A stretch of DNA of 64,000 bases. Origin: Bacteroidales bacterium. Lineage in GTDB: Bacteria > Bacteroidota > Bacteroidia > Bacteroidales > GCA-2748055. The stretch spans positions 1-64,000 of the forward strand of contig JACJXF010000010.1 of the NCBI GenBank assembly GCA_020636775.1, read 5' to 3'. A program made the translations under genes and the position numbers. Position 1 is the stretch's first letter; the number at the start of each line of letters is the position of its first letter. The notes beneath the pieces were generated by a model. It searched no databases, was not told the DNA's origin, and worked only from the letters and a program-made list of their open reading frames with translations. Shown here in pieces: positions 17,241 through 26,910 of this stretch.

Positions 17241-20060
17241 ATGAAAAAATCACTTTCCATTTTTCTCAGTCTTTGCTTTTTGTTTTTAACCGGCAATCTT
17301 TTCTCGCAGAATTATAATTTGTCAAGTCCGATACCTCCTGATACAGCCATCAGAATCGGGCAACTGGATAACGGACTTACCTATTATATCAAATACAATA
17401 AAATACCGGAAAAGCGCATGGAGATCAGGCTGGCTGTCAATGCCGGATCCATTTGTGAAACAGATGCCCAGCAGGGACTGGCGCACTTCTGCGAACATAT
17501 GTGTTTTAATGGTACAGAAAGTTTTCCAAGAAATAAGATGGTAGATCTGTTGGAAGAAATGGGAATTAAATTCGGAGCTGATATTAATGCAGGCACCTCT
17601 TTTGACCAGACCGTTTACCAACTAAAGATACCAACCGATAAGCCTGATCTGATAGAAAAAGGATTTCAGATAGCTGAAGAATGGGCCCATAAGGTTAGTT
17701 TTACAGATGAAGATATAGAGTCGGAAAGGAATGTTATACTGGAAGAATGGCGCCTGGGTCTGGGTGCAGAGGAGCGTATGCAGCAACAGTATATGCCGGT
17801 GCTTTTTAAAGGCTCAAAATATGCCGAAAGGCTGCCCATCGGGAAAGTGGATGTAATTAAAAATGCTCCTTATGATACCCTCAGGGCTTTTTATAAAACA
17901 TGGTACCGCCCTGATCTTATGGCCCTTGTTGTTGTTGGAGATATCGATCCCATGCTGGCGGAACAGAAAGTTAAAGAGTATTTTAACAGGATTCCCGCTG
18001 CTGTAAACCCTCAGCCAAGGGTTGATGCCGCCATTCCCGGAAATGATGAACCTCTGATTTCAATTGTTACTGATAAGGAGGCTACAGGATTCTCTGCGAG
18101 CGTATTATACAAGCATCCCGCGGCCGACAAATCCACTTATGGGGCTTACAGGAATCAGCTGAAGCAGAGTCTTTATAACGCTATGCTCAATCAGCGATTG
18201 CAGGAAATTGCCTTAAAACCTGATTCCCCTTTCCTTTATGCAGGTACCGGCTATGGTTCATTTATCGGTCGGACGATTGATGTATATTCCCTTTTTGTTG
18301 CTGCCAAGGAAAATCAGATTGATAAAGGTCTGGAAAGATTGATGACTGAAAATGAAAGAGCTCTGCGCTTTGGTTTTACTGCAACCGAACTTGAAAGAGC
18401 AAAGAAAAATCTTCTTACCTACTATGAAAAAGCTGCTGCGGAATCTGATAAAACGCAATCGGCCGCTTATGCTGAAGAATTTGTGAGGAATTACATGGAT
18501 AAGGAGTCAATCCCGGGGATTAAAAAAGAAAATGAAATAGTAAAAAATTTCCTTCCCGGAATCAGCCTGGAGGAAATCAATCAGCTTGGTCCTGAGCTTA
18601 CCGGAGATAAGAACATAATCGTGCTGGTAACTGCCCCTGATAAGGCAGGAAATGTTGTTCCTTCAGAACAGGATATTCGCAACATAATAGCACCTTCCAA
18701 AAGTGAAGGACTTAATGCATACGTCGATCAGATATCCGAAGAGCCTCTGCTGCCTGCTCCTCCCAAAGGGAGTCCGGTAGTGAAGAGAAAAGAGAACAAA
18801 GACATTGGTTTTACAGAGCTTGTATTTGCCAATGGGGTTAAAATGTACCTGAAGCCAACCGACTTTAAAAACGATGAAATACTGCTGTCAGCCTACAGCC
18901 CGGGAGGGACATCCCTCTACCCCGACAGTGATATAATGTCGGCTATAGTTACTACTTCCGTTGTGATGCAAGGAGGTCTTGGAACTTTTGACCAGGCTGC
19001 ATTGCAGAAAAAGTTAACAGGAAATACTGCGAATCTGAGTCCTTACATCAATGAAACCAGTGAAGGTGTCAGTGGAAATTGTTCTCCCAAGGATTTTGAG
19101 ACTCTGTTGCAGTTGAATTACTTGTATTTTACAGGGATTCGAAAAGATGAGGATGCTTATGCAGCCTATATTTCGCGGATTGAAAATGTGATTAAGCCCA
19201 TGAGATCAACGCCTCGCGCCATATTTAGTGATACACTCACTAAAATTACCAGTATGAATTCTCCCCGCGCGTTTGCTATCCCAAGTGACGCGCAACTTGC
19301 AAGTATAAGTCTTGACCGGTGTATTGAAATTTACAAAGACCGTTTTGCAGATGCAGGTGATTTCAGCTATTTCATGGTAGGTAATTTTAAGGTTGATGAA
19401 GTAATCCCCATGCTGGAGACATATATTGGCGGATTACCTGCTACCGGCAGAAAAGAAAACTGGAAGGATGTGGAACCCGGTTTTCCTTCTGGGCTGGTGA
19501 AGGTGGATGTCCCTGTAAATTCGGAACCACAGGCCCTTGTTTCAATGCAATGGAAGGGGAGTTTCAAATGGAAACTGAAAGATCGGGTGCAATTCGATAT
19601 GCTGATGGATATACTTTCCATAACCTGCAGGGAATCTATGCGTGAGGACCAGGGAGGGGTATATGGTGTTAGTATAAACGGATCTGTGTCCCGCATCCCT
19701 AAAATTGAATATTCCATAGATGCATCATGGGGATGCAGTCCTGAAAATGTTTCCAAACTTAGTCAGACTGTCCTCGATGAGATGAATAAAATAATTAAGA
19801 ACGGACCCACTGAGGAAGACCTGAATAAAGTAAAAGAAACCGATATCAGGGATCGCGAATCAGCAATGAAGGAAAACAGTTTCTGGTTGGGAGCCATCCG
19901 GAATAGTGTTGTATATGACAGTCCGGTAATGAGTCTCGAAGAATATAAGAAACTCATAACATCAGTTAAACAGAAGGATATTCAATCTATTGCAGTAAAA
20001 TACCTCGATACAAACGATTATGTTGAGGTCGCTCTTACCCCGGCTGGGGGAGGGGAATAA
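17241..20060 (+). CDS. M16 family zinc peptidase (two-domain, secreted)
   Basis: 939 residues with a signal peptide (about 1-23). The inverted zinc motif HFCEH is at 82-86 in QQGLAHFCEHMCFNG and the distal glutamate lies in ERNVILEEWRLG about 80 residues later. A second, catalytically inactive M16 domain occupies the C-terminal half (LVFANGVKMYLKPTDF onward), so both halves of the clamshell are in one chain, as in pitrilysin-like enzymes. It probably degrades peptides in the periplasm. The following gene is separated by a long inverted repeat, so it is likely monocistronic. Confidence 0.92.
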   Translation: MKKSLSIFLSLCFLFLTGNLFSQNYNLSSPIPPDTAIRIGQLDNGLTYYIKYNKIPEKRMEIRLAVNAGSICETDAQQGLAHFCEHMCFNGTESFPRNKMVDLLEEMGIKFGADINAGTSFDQTVYQLKIPTDKPDLIEKGFQIAEEWAHKVSFTDEDIESERNVILEEWRLGLGAEERMQQQYMPVLFKGSKYAERLPIGKVDVIKNAPYDTLRAFYKTWYRPDLMALVVVGDIDPMLAEQKVKEYFNRIPAAVNPQPRVDAAIPGNDEPLISIVTDKEATGFSASVLYKHPAADKSTYGAYRNQLKQSLYNAMLNQRLQEIALKPDSPFLYAGTGYGSFIGRTIDVYSLFVAAKENQIDKGLERLMTENERALRFGFTATELERAKKNLLTYYEKAAAESDKTQSAAYAEEFVRNYMDKESIPGIKKENEIVKNFLPGISLEEINQLGPELTGDKNIIVLVTAPDKAGNVVPSEQDIRNIIAPSKSEGLNAYVDQISEEPLLPAPPKGSPVVKRKENKDIGFTELVFANGVKMYLKPTDFKNDEILLSAYSPGGTSLYPDSDIMSAIVTTSVVMQGGLGTFDQAALQKKLTGNTANLSPYINETSEGVSGNCSPKDFETLLQLNYLYFTGIRKDEDAYAAYISRIENVIKPMRSTPRAIFSDTLTKITSMNSPRAFAIPSDAQLASISLDRCIEIYKDRFADAGDFSYFMVGNFKVDEVIPMLETYIGGLPATGRKENWKDVEPGFPSGLVKVDVPVNSEPQALVSMQWKGSFKWKLKDRVQFDMLMDILSITCRESMREDQGGVYGVSINGSVSRIPKIEYSIDASWGCSPENVSKLSQTVLDEMNKIIKNGPTEEDLNKVKETDIRDRESAMKENSFWLGAIRNSVVYDSPVMSLEEYKKLITSVKQKDIQSIAVKYLDTNDYVEVALTPAGGGE

Positions 20061-20063
20061 TTT

Positions 20064-20108
20064 TTTATACCTGACAGGTCTATAAGACCTGACAGGTTAA
20101 AAAAAACA
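20064..20108. terminator. Inverted repeat with T/A flanks, possible bidirectional terminator
   Basis: Two copies of ACCTGACAGGT separated by CTATAAG form a stem of 12 bp with one A-A mismatch and a TATAA loop. The upstream TTTTTTAT and the downstream TTAAAAAAA lengthen the stem and place a U-tract on either transcript's base. It fills the 49-bp gap between the M16 stop and the next start. Confidence 0.5.
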
Positions 20109-20109
20109 A

Positions 20110-21135
20110 ATGGAAATAGGAATTGACAGCTTCGCTTCTTTTGCTCAGGAAAATAATGAATTTACCCCTGAAGGCAGCTCACGTGCCCTGCAACAATTGC
20201 TGGAAAGGATGGAGTTTGCCGATACGGCAGGTCTTGATGTTTTCGGAATTGGGGAACATTACCGCAGGGAATTCCTCGATTCGGCCAATGTAGTTATTCT
20301 GGCAGCTGCAGCCGCAAAAACAAGCCGTATACTTCTTACCAGTGCGGTAACCGTTTTAAGCGCAGCCGATCCGGTGAGAGTGTTCCAGAATTTTGCAACC
20401 CTCGACCTGGTTTCGGGTGGCAGGGCTGAAATGGTTGTTGGCCGGGGATCCTTTATTGAATCATTCCCTCTTTTTGGCCTGGATCTCCAGGATTATAATG
20501 AGCTTTTTACGGAGAAGCTCGGGCTTTTACTTAAAATCCGTGATAATGAAATTGTCGATTGGAATGGGAAATTCAGACCGGCATTGCATAAACAGGCTAT
20601 CTATCCGCGACCCCTTCAGAATCCTTTTCCTATCTGGCTGGGAGTTGGTGGTACACCCGAATCCTTTGTTAGAGCCGGAAGCCTCGGGCTTCCATTAATG
20701 GTAGCTGTTATTGGGGGAGAGACGCATCGATTCAGACCACTGGTTGATATGTACCGCAGAGCGGGGGAGAAGGCAGGCTTCAGACCAGATCAACTGAAAG
20801 TAGGGCTTCATTCCCTGGGATACGTTGCCGAAACTACTGAAAAAGCTATCGATAAATATTATCCCGGATATGCTGAGACATTTACCCGCATTGGCAGAGA
20901 ACGGGGCTGGCCTCCGGTAACAAAATCCCATTTTATGTCACAGGTCGGACCCACAGGTGCTCTGGTGATCGGTAGTCCGGAGGAAGTTGCAGAAAAGATT
21001 GAGCGCCATAGTAAAGCCCTGGGTGGCATCTCCCGTTTTACCTTCCAAATGGACAATGCCGGACTGTCGCATAATGAACTTATGAATGCTATTGATCTTA
21101 TTGGGAGCAGGGTCAAGAAGTCTGTGAGTCAATAA
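20110..21135 (+). CDS. Luciferase-like (LLM class) flavin-dependent oxidoreductase
   Basis: 341 residues spanning one bacterial-luciferase-like TIM barrel: MEIGIDSFASFAQ at the start, GLDVFGIGEHYRREF, SAVTVLSAADPVRVFQNFATLDLVSGGR (split across the barrel) and a C-terminal LVIGSPEEVAEKIERH segment. Such enzymes use FMN or F420 to oxidise small substrates; the substrate is not indicated. No partner flavin reductase is adjacent. It may share a transcript with M16 only if the intervening hairpin is read through. Confidence 0.86.
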   Translation: MEIGIDSFASFAQENNEFTPEGSSRALQQLLERMEFADTAGLDVFGIGEHYRREFLDSANVVILAAAAAKTSRILLTSAVTVLSAADPVRVFQNFATLDLVSGGRAEMVVGRGSFIESFPLFGLDLQDYNELFTEKLGLLLKIRDNEIVDWNGKFRPALHKQAIYPRPLQNPFPIWLGVGGTPESFVRAGSLGLPLMVAVIGGETHRFRPLVDMYRRAGEKAGFRPDQLKVGLHSLGYVAETTEKAIDKYYPGYAETFTRIGRERGWPPVTKSHFMSQVGPTGALVIGSPEEVAEKIERHSKALGGISRFTFQMDNAGLSHNELMNAIDLIGSRVKKSVSQ

Positions 21136-21251
21136 TAATTCCAAACGACCATTCTATTTAATTTTTAAATTACTTTAATACCAGATGGAAATTTTATATC
21201 TTGGTTGTGTTAAAATACCCCGTTAATTGCGGGTTTTATTCGTCCATCTCT

Positions 21252-21773
21252 ATGAAAATTATTCTTCAGACCCCCTATCTTGAAATACGTTCAGCCAGTA
21301 TCGAAGACCTTCTTGCTGCCATAGAAGGCGATGATTGCCTGGAAAAGCAACTGGATGCGGAAATCCCATCTTCATGGACAGAATTTGGCAGCCAGGTTTT
21401 GCGCAATGCATTGCATAAAATCAAATCGGACGACTCAGAAAAGGGATGGTGGACCTATTTCCCCATTCACAGAATGACGAATATGCTTATTGGAAGCGGT
21501 GGTTATAAAGGAAAACCTGATAAAAAAGGAGTTGTGGAAATAGGCTATGAGATAACTCCCTTATTTCGCGGTAAAGGACTGGCGACCGAAATGGCCGAAG
21601 CTCTGGTAAAAAATGCTTTTACCTACCCCGACGTTCGCATGGTGATTGCCCACACTCTGGCAAAAGAAAATGCTTCAACTCATATCCTGCAAAAACTCGG
21701 CTTTCGGAAAGTAAAGGAGTTTGAAGATCCGGAAGATGGAGTGGTTTGGAGGTGGGAGCTCAGGAAGGCATGA
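21252..21773 (+). CDS. GNAT family N-acetyltransferase
   Basis: 173 residues from ATG 21252. A TTG start at 21201 would add 17 residues without homology, and MKIILQTPYLEIRSA is the normal RimJ/L-type opening. The acetyl-CoA site is visible as ITPLFRGKGLATEMAEALV (about residues 100-118), and the C-terminal half has ENASTHILQKLGFRKV. The acceptor is unknown. Followed by a short GTTACGGA/GTTACGAA octamer run at 21786-21809. Confidence 0.86.
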   Translation: MKIILQTPYLEIRSASIEDLLAAIEGDDCLEKQLDAEIPSSWTEFGSQVLRNALHKIKSDDSEKGWWTYFPIHRMTNMLIGSGGYKGKPDKKGVVEIGYEITPLFRGKGLATEMAEALVKNAFTYPDVRMVIAHTLAKENASTHILQKLGFRKVKEFEDPEDGVVWRWELRKA

Positions 21774-21785
21774 TGATTTGAAGGT

Positions 21786-21821
21786 TACGGAGTTACGAAG
21801 TTACGGAGTTTCACGTAACAT
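21786..21821. repeat. Short GTTACGGA octamer run
   Basis: Three octamers GTTACGGA, GTTACGAA, GTTACGGA followed by GTTTCACGTAAC between the acetyltransferase and the next gene. Same octamer type as the core of the modules at 13132-13584, without their conserved flanks. Confidence 0.55.
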
Positions 21822-21854
21822 TTCCCCATTAAATATCCAGCTATTTGAAAACTT

Positions 21855-22466
21855 ATGAAAAAACCCCTGGTTAGCCCCGCTTCTGAAAAATCTGATCCCG
21901 CACTTCAGAAGCTTATCGAATTTTATAACGAGACTCTGGGCTTTTGTCCCAACAGCATCAAAACCATGTACCACAGACCAGAGATTGCCTATGCTTTTAT
22001 TGGTCTGAATAAGGCGGTTATGGAAAATAAAGGCAAACTAAGCTCAGCTCTGAAAAGGATGATTGCCTATATCAGCAGCAATGCCGCAGGATGCAGATAT
22101 TGTCAGGCACACGCCATCAGGGCAGCTGAACGATACGGTGCTGAGAATGATAAAATGGAACACATCTGGGAATATAAAACTCATCCCTCATTTTCCGAAG
22201 CGGAAAGGGCCGCTCTGGAATTTGCCCTGGTTTCATCGATTATCCCCAATGGAGTTGACGATGCCATCGCAGAAAAACTCAGGATGTTCTGGGACGATGG
22301 TGAAATTGTGGAAATGCTTGGTGTAATTGCCCTCTTTGGTTTTCTGAACCGCTGGAACGACTCCATGGGTACCGAAATGGAAGCCGGTGCCATTGAATCG
22401 GGGGAGAAATTTCTGACCCGCCAGGGCTGGAATCCCGGGAAACACAGATATACAGAAAACACATAG
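21855..22466 (+). CDS. Carboxymuconolactone decarboxylase/AhpD-like peroxidase-related protein
   Basis: 203 residues. The all-helical AhpD-like fold is indicated by MIAYISSNAAGCRYCQAHA, where the CRYC pair (about C79, C82) and nearby histidine match the redox-active CxxC...H site. A second helical part (AALEFALVSSIIPNGVDD, MLGVIALFGFLNRWNDSMG) completes the family pattern. These proteins act as alkylhydroperoxidase-like thiol enzymes or as lactone decarboxylases; the CxxC favours the former. Cytoplasmic. Confidence 0.85.
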   Translation: MKKPLVSPASEKSDPALQKLIEFYNETLGFCPNSIKTMYHRPEIAYAFIGLNKAVMENKGKLSSALKRMIAYISSNAAGCRYCQAHAIRAAERYGAENDKMEHIWEYKTHPSFSEAERAALEFALVSSIIPNGVDDAIAEKLRMFWDDGEIVEMLGVIALFGFLNRWNDSMGTEMEAGAIESGEKFLTRQGWNPGKHRYTENT

Positions 22467-22772
22467 CATTGAGCATTTAACAGTTGTCCAGAACTCGCTG
22501 GTAATTTAAACTACGCATGGCATTCAACCAAAATTCTTATATCCCCAAACCGAAATCCCTCAGAGATTACATGCATTCAGGAAAAATAATCAACCGATGA
22601 GGACACGACCCCATCCGGGGTCGAATGTTTTTGGATCAAAGTTGCATCTAAAAATGCAGAGCCCCGGAATTTTATCTTTAACTAAATAAAAAGAAGAAGT
22701 TTTTAATAAAATAAATTAATTTAGCTAGATAAAACTCAGGTAAAATAACTAAACCAATCAAAATTCCCTGTC
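22467..22772. other. Intergenic region with one terminator-like hairpin
   Basis: No gene is visible. The only structure is the hairpin at 22606-22632 (listed separately); the last 100 bases before the next start are AT-rich without a TAnnTTTG box. Confidence 0.5.
22606..22632 (+). terminator. Rho-independent terminator-like hairpin
   Basis: Stem CGACCCC/GGGGTCG (7 bp, 4-base loop ATCC) followed by AATGTTTTT. It lies 140 bp after the AhpD-like gene and is the strongest terminator candidate in this stretch. Confidence 0.6.
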
Positions 22773-24428
22773 ATGAATCGATATCGGATAAGCTTATTTC
22801 TCAGCATCTTATTACTCTCATTTTTATCTGCCTGCACCGGCAATATGAAGAGTAAACAGCAAGCCAGGAAACTGGAAATTAAAAACGGAGCCTATTATAT
22901 TAACGGCGAAAAAACATTTATAAATGCAATTGGATATGAAATCGGTGCGCGTCCGGGTCAGCATCCCTATAAGGATGTGAAGAAGCTCGAACTGGAAAGA
23001 GTGAAATTCGATCTGAGGGTCATCAAGGAAGCTGGATTTAATGCTGTTCGCACCTGGGCTGAACTCACAGAAGAAGAAGTGAAGCTCATACAGGAAAGCG
23101 GACTCATGCTGGTTTATGGTATCTGGGTGCTTCCCGACGGAAATTTCGATGATCCTCAATTTGTTGCCGACGCAGAGCAACAGGTGAAAAAGGTTATGGA
23201 GTGGTCGAAAAATTACGATTGTATCATTACCTACCTGCTGATGAACGAGCCTATGCCTGCTCATATCTTTGAAAAAGGTGCGGCAAATACCTTTAATCTC
23301 TGGACGGATTTAACAGCCATCATCCATGCTGCCCATCCCGGAATACCGGTAACAATTTCCAATAATTCTGCTGTGGGCGAATATCTCAATGAAAATATTT
23401 TTGATGTATATGGATACAATGCATACGACTACAGCGAAGGACTTCCGGGATATACGCAGGGATTTTCGAACCATTTCAACTATCTGAAAGCCCTGAACGG
23501 TGAAAATAAACCCATTCTGGTTACCGAATTTGGAATGTCGGTTTCACCCATTGGCTGGGGAAAAATGTACGGGGGAAATACCCGCAAAAGACAGGCGGAC
23601 CACGTTATAAAAGATTTTGGTGAACTTCTGGATTCAGATGTATCAGGAATTTGCCCGTTCTATTATGCCGACGGATGGTGGAAAGCTGGCGAGCCTGATG
23701 TTCATAATCCTCTTCCTGAGGAGTGGTTTGGATACTGGGGTTATGCCAGTAGGACCGATACTATTGGTTATCCAAGACCCGTATGGTATGAACTTAGTCG
23801 GTACAATAGGGCTATCGTTGCATCACCGAGAAATCATAAGATTTATCAGGGTGCTGTACCAATGGAGTTTTACTTATCCACCGAAGTTGCTCATATTCGG
23901 GTTATTTATAACGACAGTCTTTATTTCGATAAAGCGGTCAACGCAAAATATTTTACCGATACTATAGATTTTGGCGAGCAGGGTATCACCGACCGTGAAC
24001 TGATATTCGAATTTTATAACAGCAGAAAAGAACTGCTGAAGTGGGAATCCATTGTTTTACTTACCACCAAAAATGCCCTTCAACTGCCTAAAATAGACAT
24101 AAGCCTGAATTCAATGGATCTGGATAAGGTAAAAAATATTGAGGCGAAGTTCACTATTGAGGGGGATACGATATTCAAAATGTCTGACCAGTTTGATTAT
24201 CTCTTTTCACATCATATTGGATGGGAAGCCGGTGACCATCGCAGTAAAGTGATTGATGCTGGTAAAACCGGAACTTCCTTTACCGACACATTTACTGTTC
24301 CTGAGAAATGTATAGTACTCAATGTCGCTGCCGGCATGGATATTCGTTACGGTAAATTCACCAAACGTATTTATAACCAGCAACTGGTTTACCGGGGCGA
24401 CTGGGCTGATCCGATAAGAGTTAAGTAG
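22773..24428 (+). CDS. Clan GH-A glycoside hydrolase lipoprotein (GH2/GH5-like)
   Basis: 551 residues with a lipoprotein signal (lipobox LSAC, C21). The catalytic barrel spans about 35-360: GFNAVRTWAELTEEE, acid/base glutamate in YLLMNEPMP (about E160) and nucleophile glutamate in LVTEFGMSV (about E252), the clan GH-A arrangement on strands 4 and 7. The C-terminal ~190 residues look like beta-sandwich modules. The barrel resembles the GH2 C-terminal TIM barrel without the usual GH2 N-terminal sandwich domains. Beta-mannosidase or beta-glucanase activity is possible; family and substrate remain open. Confidence 0.78.
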   Translation: MNRYRISLFLSILLLSFLSACTGNMKSKQQARKLEIKNGAYYINGEKTFINAIGYEIGARPGQHPYKDVKKLELERVKFDLRVIKEAGFNAVRTWAELTEEEVKLIQESGLMLVYGIWVLPDGNFDDPQFVADAEQQVKKVMEWSKNYDCIITYLLMNEPMPAHIFEKGAANTFNLWTDLTAIIHAAHPGIPVTISNNSAVGEYLNENIFDVYGYNAYDYSEGLPGYTQGFSNHFNYLKALNGENKPILVTEFGMSVSPIGWGKMYGGNTRKRQADHVIKDFGELLDSDVSGICPFYYADGWWKAGEPDVHNPLPEEWFGYWGYASRTDTIGYPRPVWYELSRYNRAIVASPRNHKIYQGAVPMEFYLSTEVAHIRVIYNDSLYFDKAVNAKYFTDTIDFGEQGITDRELIFEFYNSRKELLKWESIVLLTTKNALQLPKIDISLNSMDLDKVKNIEAKFTIEGDTIFKMSDQFDYLFSHHIGWEAGDHRSKVIDAGKTGTSFTDTFTVPEKCIVLNVAAGMDIRYGKFTKRIYNQQLVYRGDWADPIRVK

Positions 24429-24444
24429 GGAAAAAGATATTCTT

Positions 24445-24819
24445 ATGAAAACATTAGGAAACCTTATCTGGTTACTTTTCGGGGGAGTTATAATTGCTCT
24501 GGAATACATTCTGGCGAGTATTCCCCTGATTGTTTCCATAATCGGAATACCATTTGGTATACAGACTCTTAAACTGGCTGGTCTGGCTCTATGGCCCTTT
24601 GGTAAAGAAGTAAGGGTTATTGAGAGCAGGGTAGGCTGTTTGAGTACACTTATGAATCTTATCTGGCTGCTGATTGGGGGTATCTGGATAGCCCTGAGTC
24701 ACCTTATTTTCGGACTCCTTTTTTCCATTACTATCATAGGCATCCCTTTTGGAATGCAGCATTTTAAGCTGGCAGGACTGGCTTTAAGTCCATTTGGCCG
24801 GGAAATAGGATACAACTGA
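24445..24819 (+). CDS. YccF domain inner-membrane protein
   Basis: 124 residues made of two YccF repeats: NLIWLLFGGVIIALEY...IIGIPFGIQTLKLAGLAL and NLIWLLIGGIWIALSH...IIGIPFGMQHFKLAGLAL, each with a WPFG or SPFG end. Probably four membrane helices. Function unknown in all relatives. It begins 16 bp after the glycosidase stop and may be co-transcribed, which is likely incidental. Confidence 0.9.
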   Translation: MKTLGNLIWLLFGGVIIALEYILASIPLIVSIIGIPFGIQTLKLAGLALWPFGKEVRVIESRVGCLSTLMNLIWLLIGGIWIALSHLIFGLLFSITIIGIPFGMQHFKLAGLALSPFGREIGYN

Positions 24820-24934
24820 GAAGGCAGCAAGAGAGGGAGAATTGAGTTTGGAAAACTTATGGAGAAAATCCTTCTTCCAAAAGAATCCCTTTCTATGGCT
24901 TAAGGCAATTAATTTTTTTAAATAATTTCCATTA

Positions 24935-25507
24935 ATGAAACTATTCACCGATACAAAGCCTGCACTAATTCTTATTGATATCCAGAAGGGCTTTAAAAAT
25001 CCCGAATATTGGGGTGGAGGAAGAAACAATCCCGATGCTGAGAAGAAGGCAGGAGAGATTCTGAAACTATGGAGGGAGAATGGCTTGCCAATTTTTCATG
25101 TCAGGCATTGTTCGACTAATCCTTCATCCCTGCTCCACGAATCGAATAAGGGAAATGAATTCAATGACTTTGTGAAACCCGAATCAGGAGAAACCATAAT
25201 TAAAAAGAATGTGAATTCTGCCTTTATCGGAACTTCTCTTAAAGAAATGCTTAAGGAACAAAATATAAGAACCCTGGTTTTTGCCGGACTAACCACCGAT
25301 CATTGCGTTTCAACCTCTGTCAGGATGTCGGGAAATTTCGGCTTTGATACTCTGGTAATTTCAGACGCAACCGCCACTTTTGATAAAACCGGGACCGATG
25401 GAAAGAAGTATCCGGCAGAACTTGTCCACGAGATTTCACTGGCTAGTCTCGAGGGGGAATTTGCAAGGCTTATTACCACCGACGCTCTGAAAGCCGCGTT
25501 TAAATGA
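24935..25507 (+). CDS. Isochorismatase-family cysteine hydrolase
   Basis: 190 residues. The catalytic triad is visible: D15 in LILIDIQKGF, K90/K91 in IIKKNVNSAF and C124 in GLTTDHCVSTSVRM. This family includes nicotinamidases, ureidoacrylate and isochorismate hydrolases. The residues that bind metal in nicotinamidases (DxHxxxH) are not evident, so a general amidohydrolase role is more likely. It starts the small group 24935-26633 whose genes are 26 and 17 bp apart. Confidence 0.87.
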   Translation: MKLFTDTKPALILIDIQKGFKNPEYWGGGRNNPDAEKKAGEILKLWRENGLPIFHVRHCSTNPSSLLHESNKGNEFNDFVKPESGETIIKKNVNSAFIGTSLKEMLKEQNIRTLVFAGLTTDHCVSTSVRMSGNFGFDTLVISDATATFDKTGTDGKKYPAELVHEISLASLEGEFARLITTDALKAAFK

Positions 25508-25533
25508 GGGTATAATCTAAAAAACCAGGAAAA

Positions 25534-25908
25534 ATGCAGATATTAATCAATTTCATTATAGGCATTGTAGTAGCCGAGCATCTTTATATACTCTGGATGG
25601 AAATGTTTGCATGGGAGACTGCCGGGAAACGAGTTTTTGCAAATGCTTTACCGGCTGCCATGTTTAAACCTACCAAAGTTATGGCAGGAAATCAGGGTTT
25701 GTACAATGGTTTTTTGGCGGCAGGTCTGGGCTGGACATTTTTTATCCGCGACCCTGTCTGGAGCATGAATATTGCATTCTTCTTCCTTACATGTGTTTCA
25801 ATTGCCGGCATCTACGGGGCTTTTACCGCCAGCAGGAAAATATTCTTCGTACAGGCCCTGCCCGCATTAATCGGTATGGTGATGATTTTTATTTCCTCCC
25901 TGCTTTAA
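25534..25908 (+). CDS. DUF1304 family membrane protein
   Basis: 124 residues with four predicted membrane helices. The DUF1304 hallmarks are present: VAEHLYILWMEMFAWET near the start and NQGLYNGFLAAGLGW in the middle. No function is known for the family. It begins 26 bp after the cysteine hydrolase, suggesting one transcript. Confidence 0.88.
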   Translation: MQILINFIIGIVVAEHLYILWMEMFAWETAGKRVFANALPAAMFKPTKVMAGNQGLYNGFLAAGLGWTFFIRDPVWSMNIAFFFLTCVSIAGIYGAFTASRKIFFVQALPALIGMVMIFISSLL

Positions 25909-25925
25909 AATTCCCTTTAGAGAAA

Positions 25926-26633
25926 ATGGATGCAATTATTTCCCATATCCGACAACAGCTGAATCAAAAAAGCGACAACATCTCCCTGCAATCGATGCAG
26001 CGGTTTTTTAAAGAGGACCTAAAAGCCTATGGTGTTAAAAACCCAATTGTAAATGAAATTAGCAAAGAGTTTTACAATCAGTTAAAGGTTCTGAACAGCA
26101 TCGAGGTATTCAAATTATGTGAGACTTTATGGATGTCTGGCTTTCATGAGGAAGGACTTATCGCATGTAATTTTTCATACCGTGTTCACCGTGATTTTCT
26201 GCCGGAAGACTTTGGAATTTTTGAAAAATGGATTGATAACTATATTTCAAACTGGGCCACATGCGACACTTTCTGTAATCATACCATGGGAGAATTTGTT
26301 GAAATGTATCCTGAATTCCTCAAGGAGTTAAAAAGATTTACAGCCTCCGGAAACCGCTGGATGCGAAGGGCCGCTGCAGTGAGCCTAATAGTGCCGGCCA
26401 GGAAAGGAAAATTTCTTAAGGATATCTTTGAAATTGCCTCCCTGCTGCATTCCGACCCCGACGATCTGGTGCAAAAAGGATATGGATGGATGCTGAAAGC
26501 AGCCAGTGAAGCCCATCAAAAGGAAGTTTTCGATTACGTTATGAGCAAAAAGGATAACATGCCCCGCACAGCACTGAGGTATGCGATTGAAAAAATGCCA
26601 AAGGAGCTTAAGGTCCTGGCGATGAAAAAATAA
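25926..26633 (+). CDS. AlkD-like DNA alkylation repair protein
   Basis: 235 residues from ATG 25926, 17 bp after the DUF1304 stop; an upstream ATG at 25791 lies inside that gene in another frame and is rejected. The HEAT-like repeat pattern of the AlkD superfamily is clear: SMQRFFKEDLKAYGVKNPIV near the start, WATCDTFCNHTMGEF in the middle (the W/D region that contacts the lesion in AlkD) and WMRRAAAVSLIVPARKG later. Likely removes alkylated bases (3- or 7-methylpurines). Cytoplasmic. Confidence 0.88.
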   Translation: MDAIISHIRQQLNQKSDNISLQSMQRFFKEDLKAYGVKNPIVNEISKEFYNQLKVLNSIEVFKLCETLWMSGFHEEGLIACNFSYRVHRDFLPEDFGIFEKWIDNYISNWATCDTFCNHTMGEFVEMYPEFLKELKRFTASGNRWMRRAAAVSLIVPARKGKFLKDIFEIASLLHSDPDDLVQKGYGWMLKAASEAHQKEVFDYVMSKKDNMPRTALRYAIEKMPKELKVLAMKK

Positions 26634-26910
26634 TTTGGGTTTGTTTGAGATAATGCCGGATAAGGTATTTAAGGTTGAGAAAGTTTAAGCGCGGAATCCG
26701 CAATTATAATGCAGTATTAATATAATGGAATTAGCAATTGAGTTTTATAAATTAAAGGATTAGAATCAAAAGCATGAAAAATCAATATTATCTTCTTCCA
26801 TTTATGCTTGTGAAATTCAAATTGCGACTTCCAGCTGAATTTTAGCAATCCGATCCAAGGGACAGCCTTAATTTTTTTACTCAGGGAATATAACACTCAA
26901 TTGACCAGAC

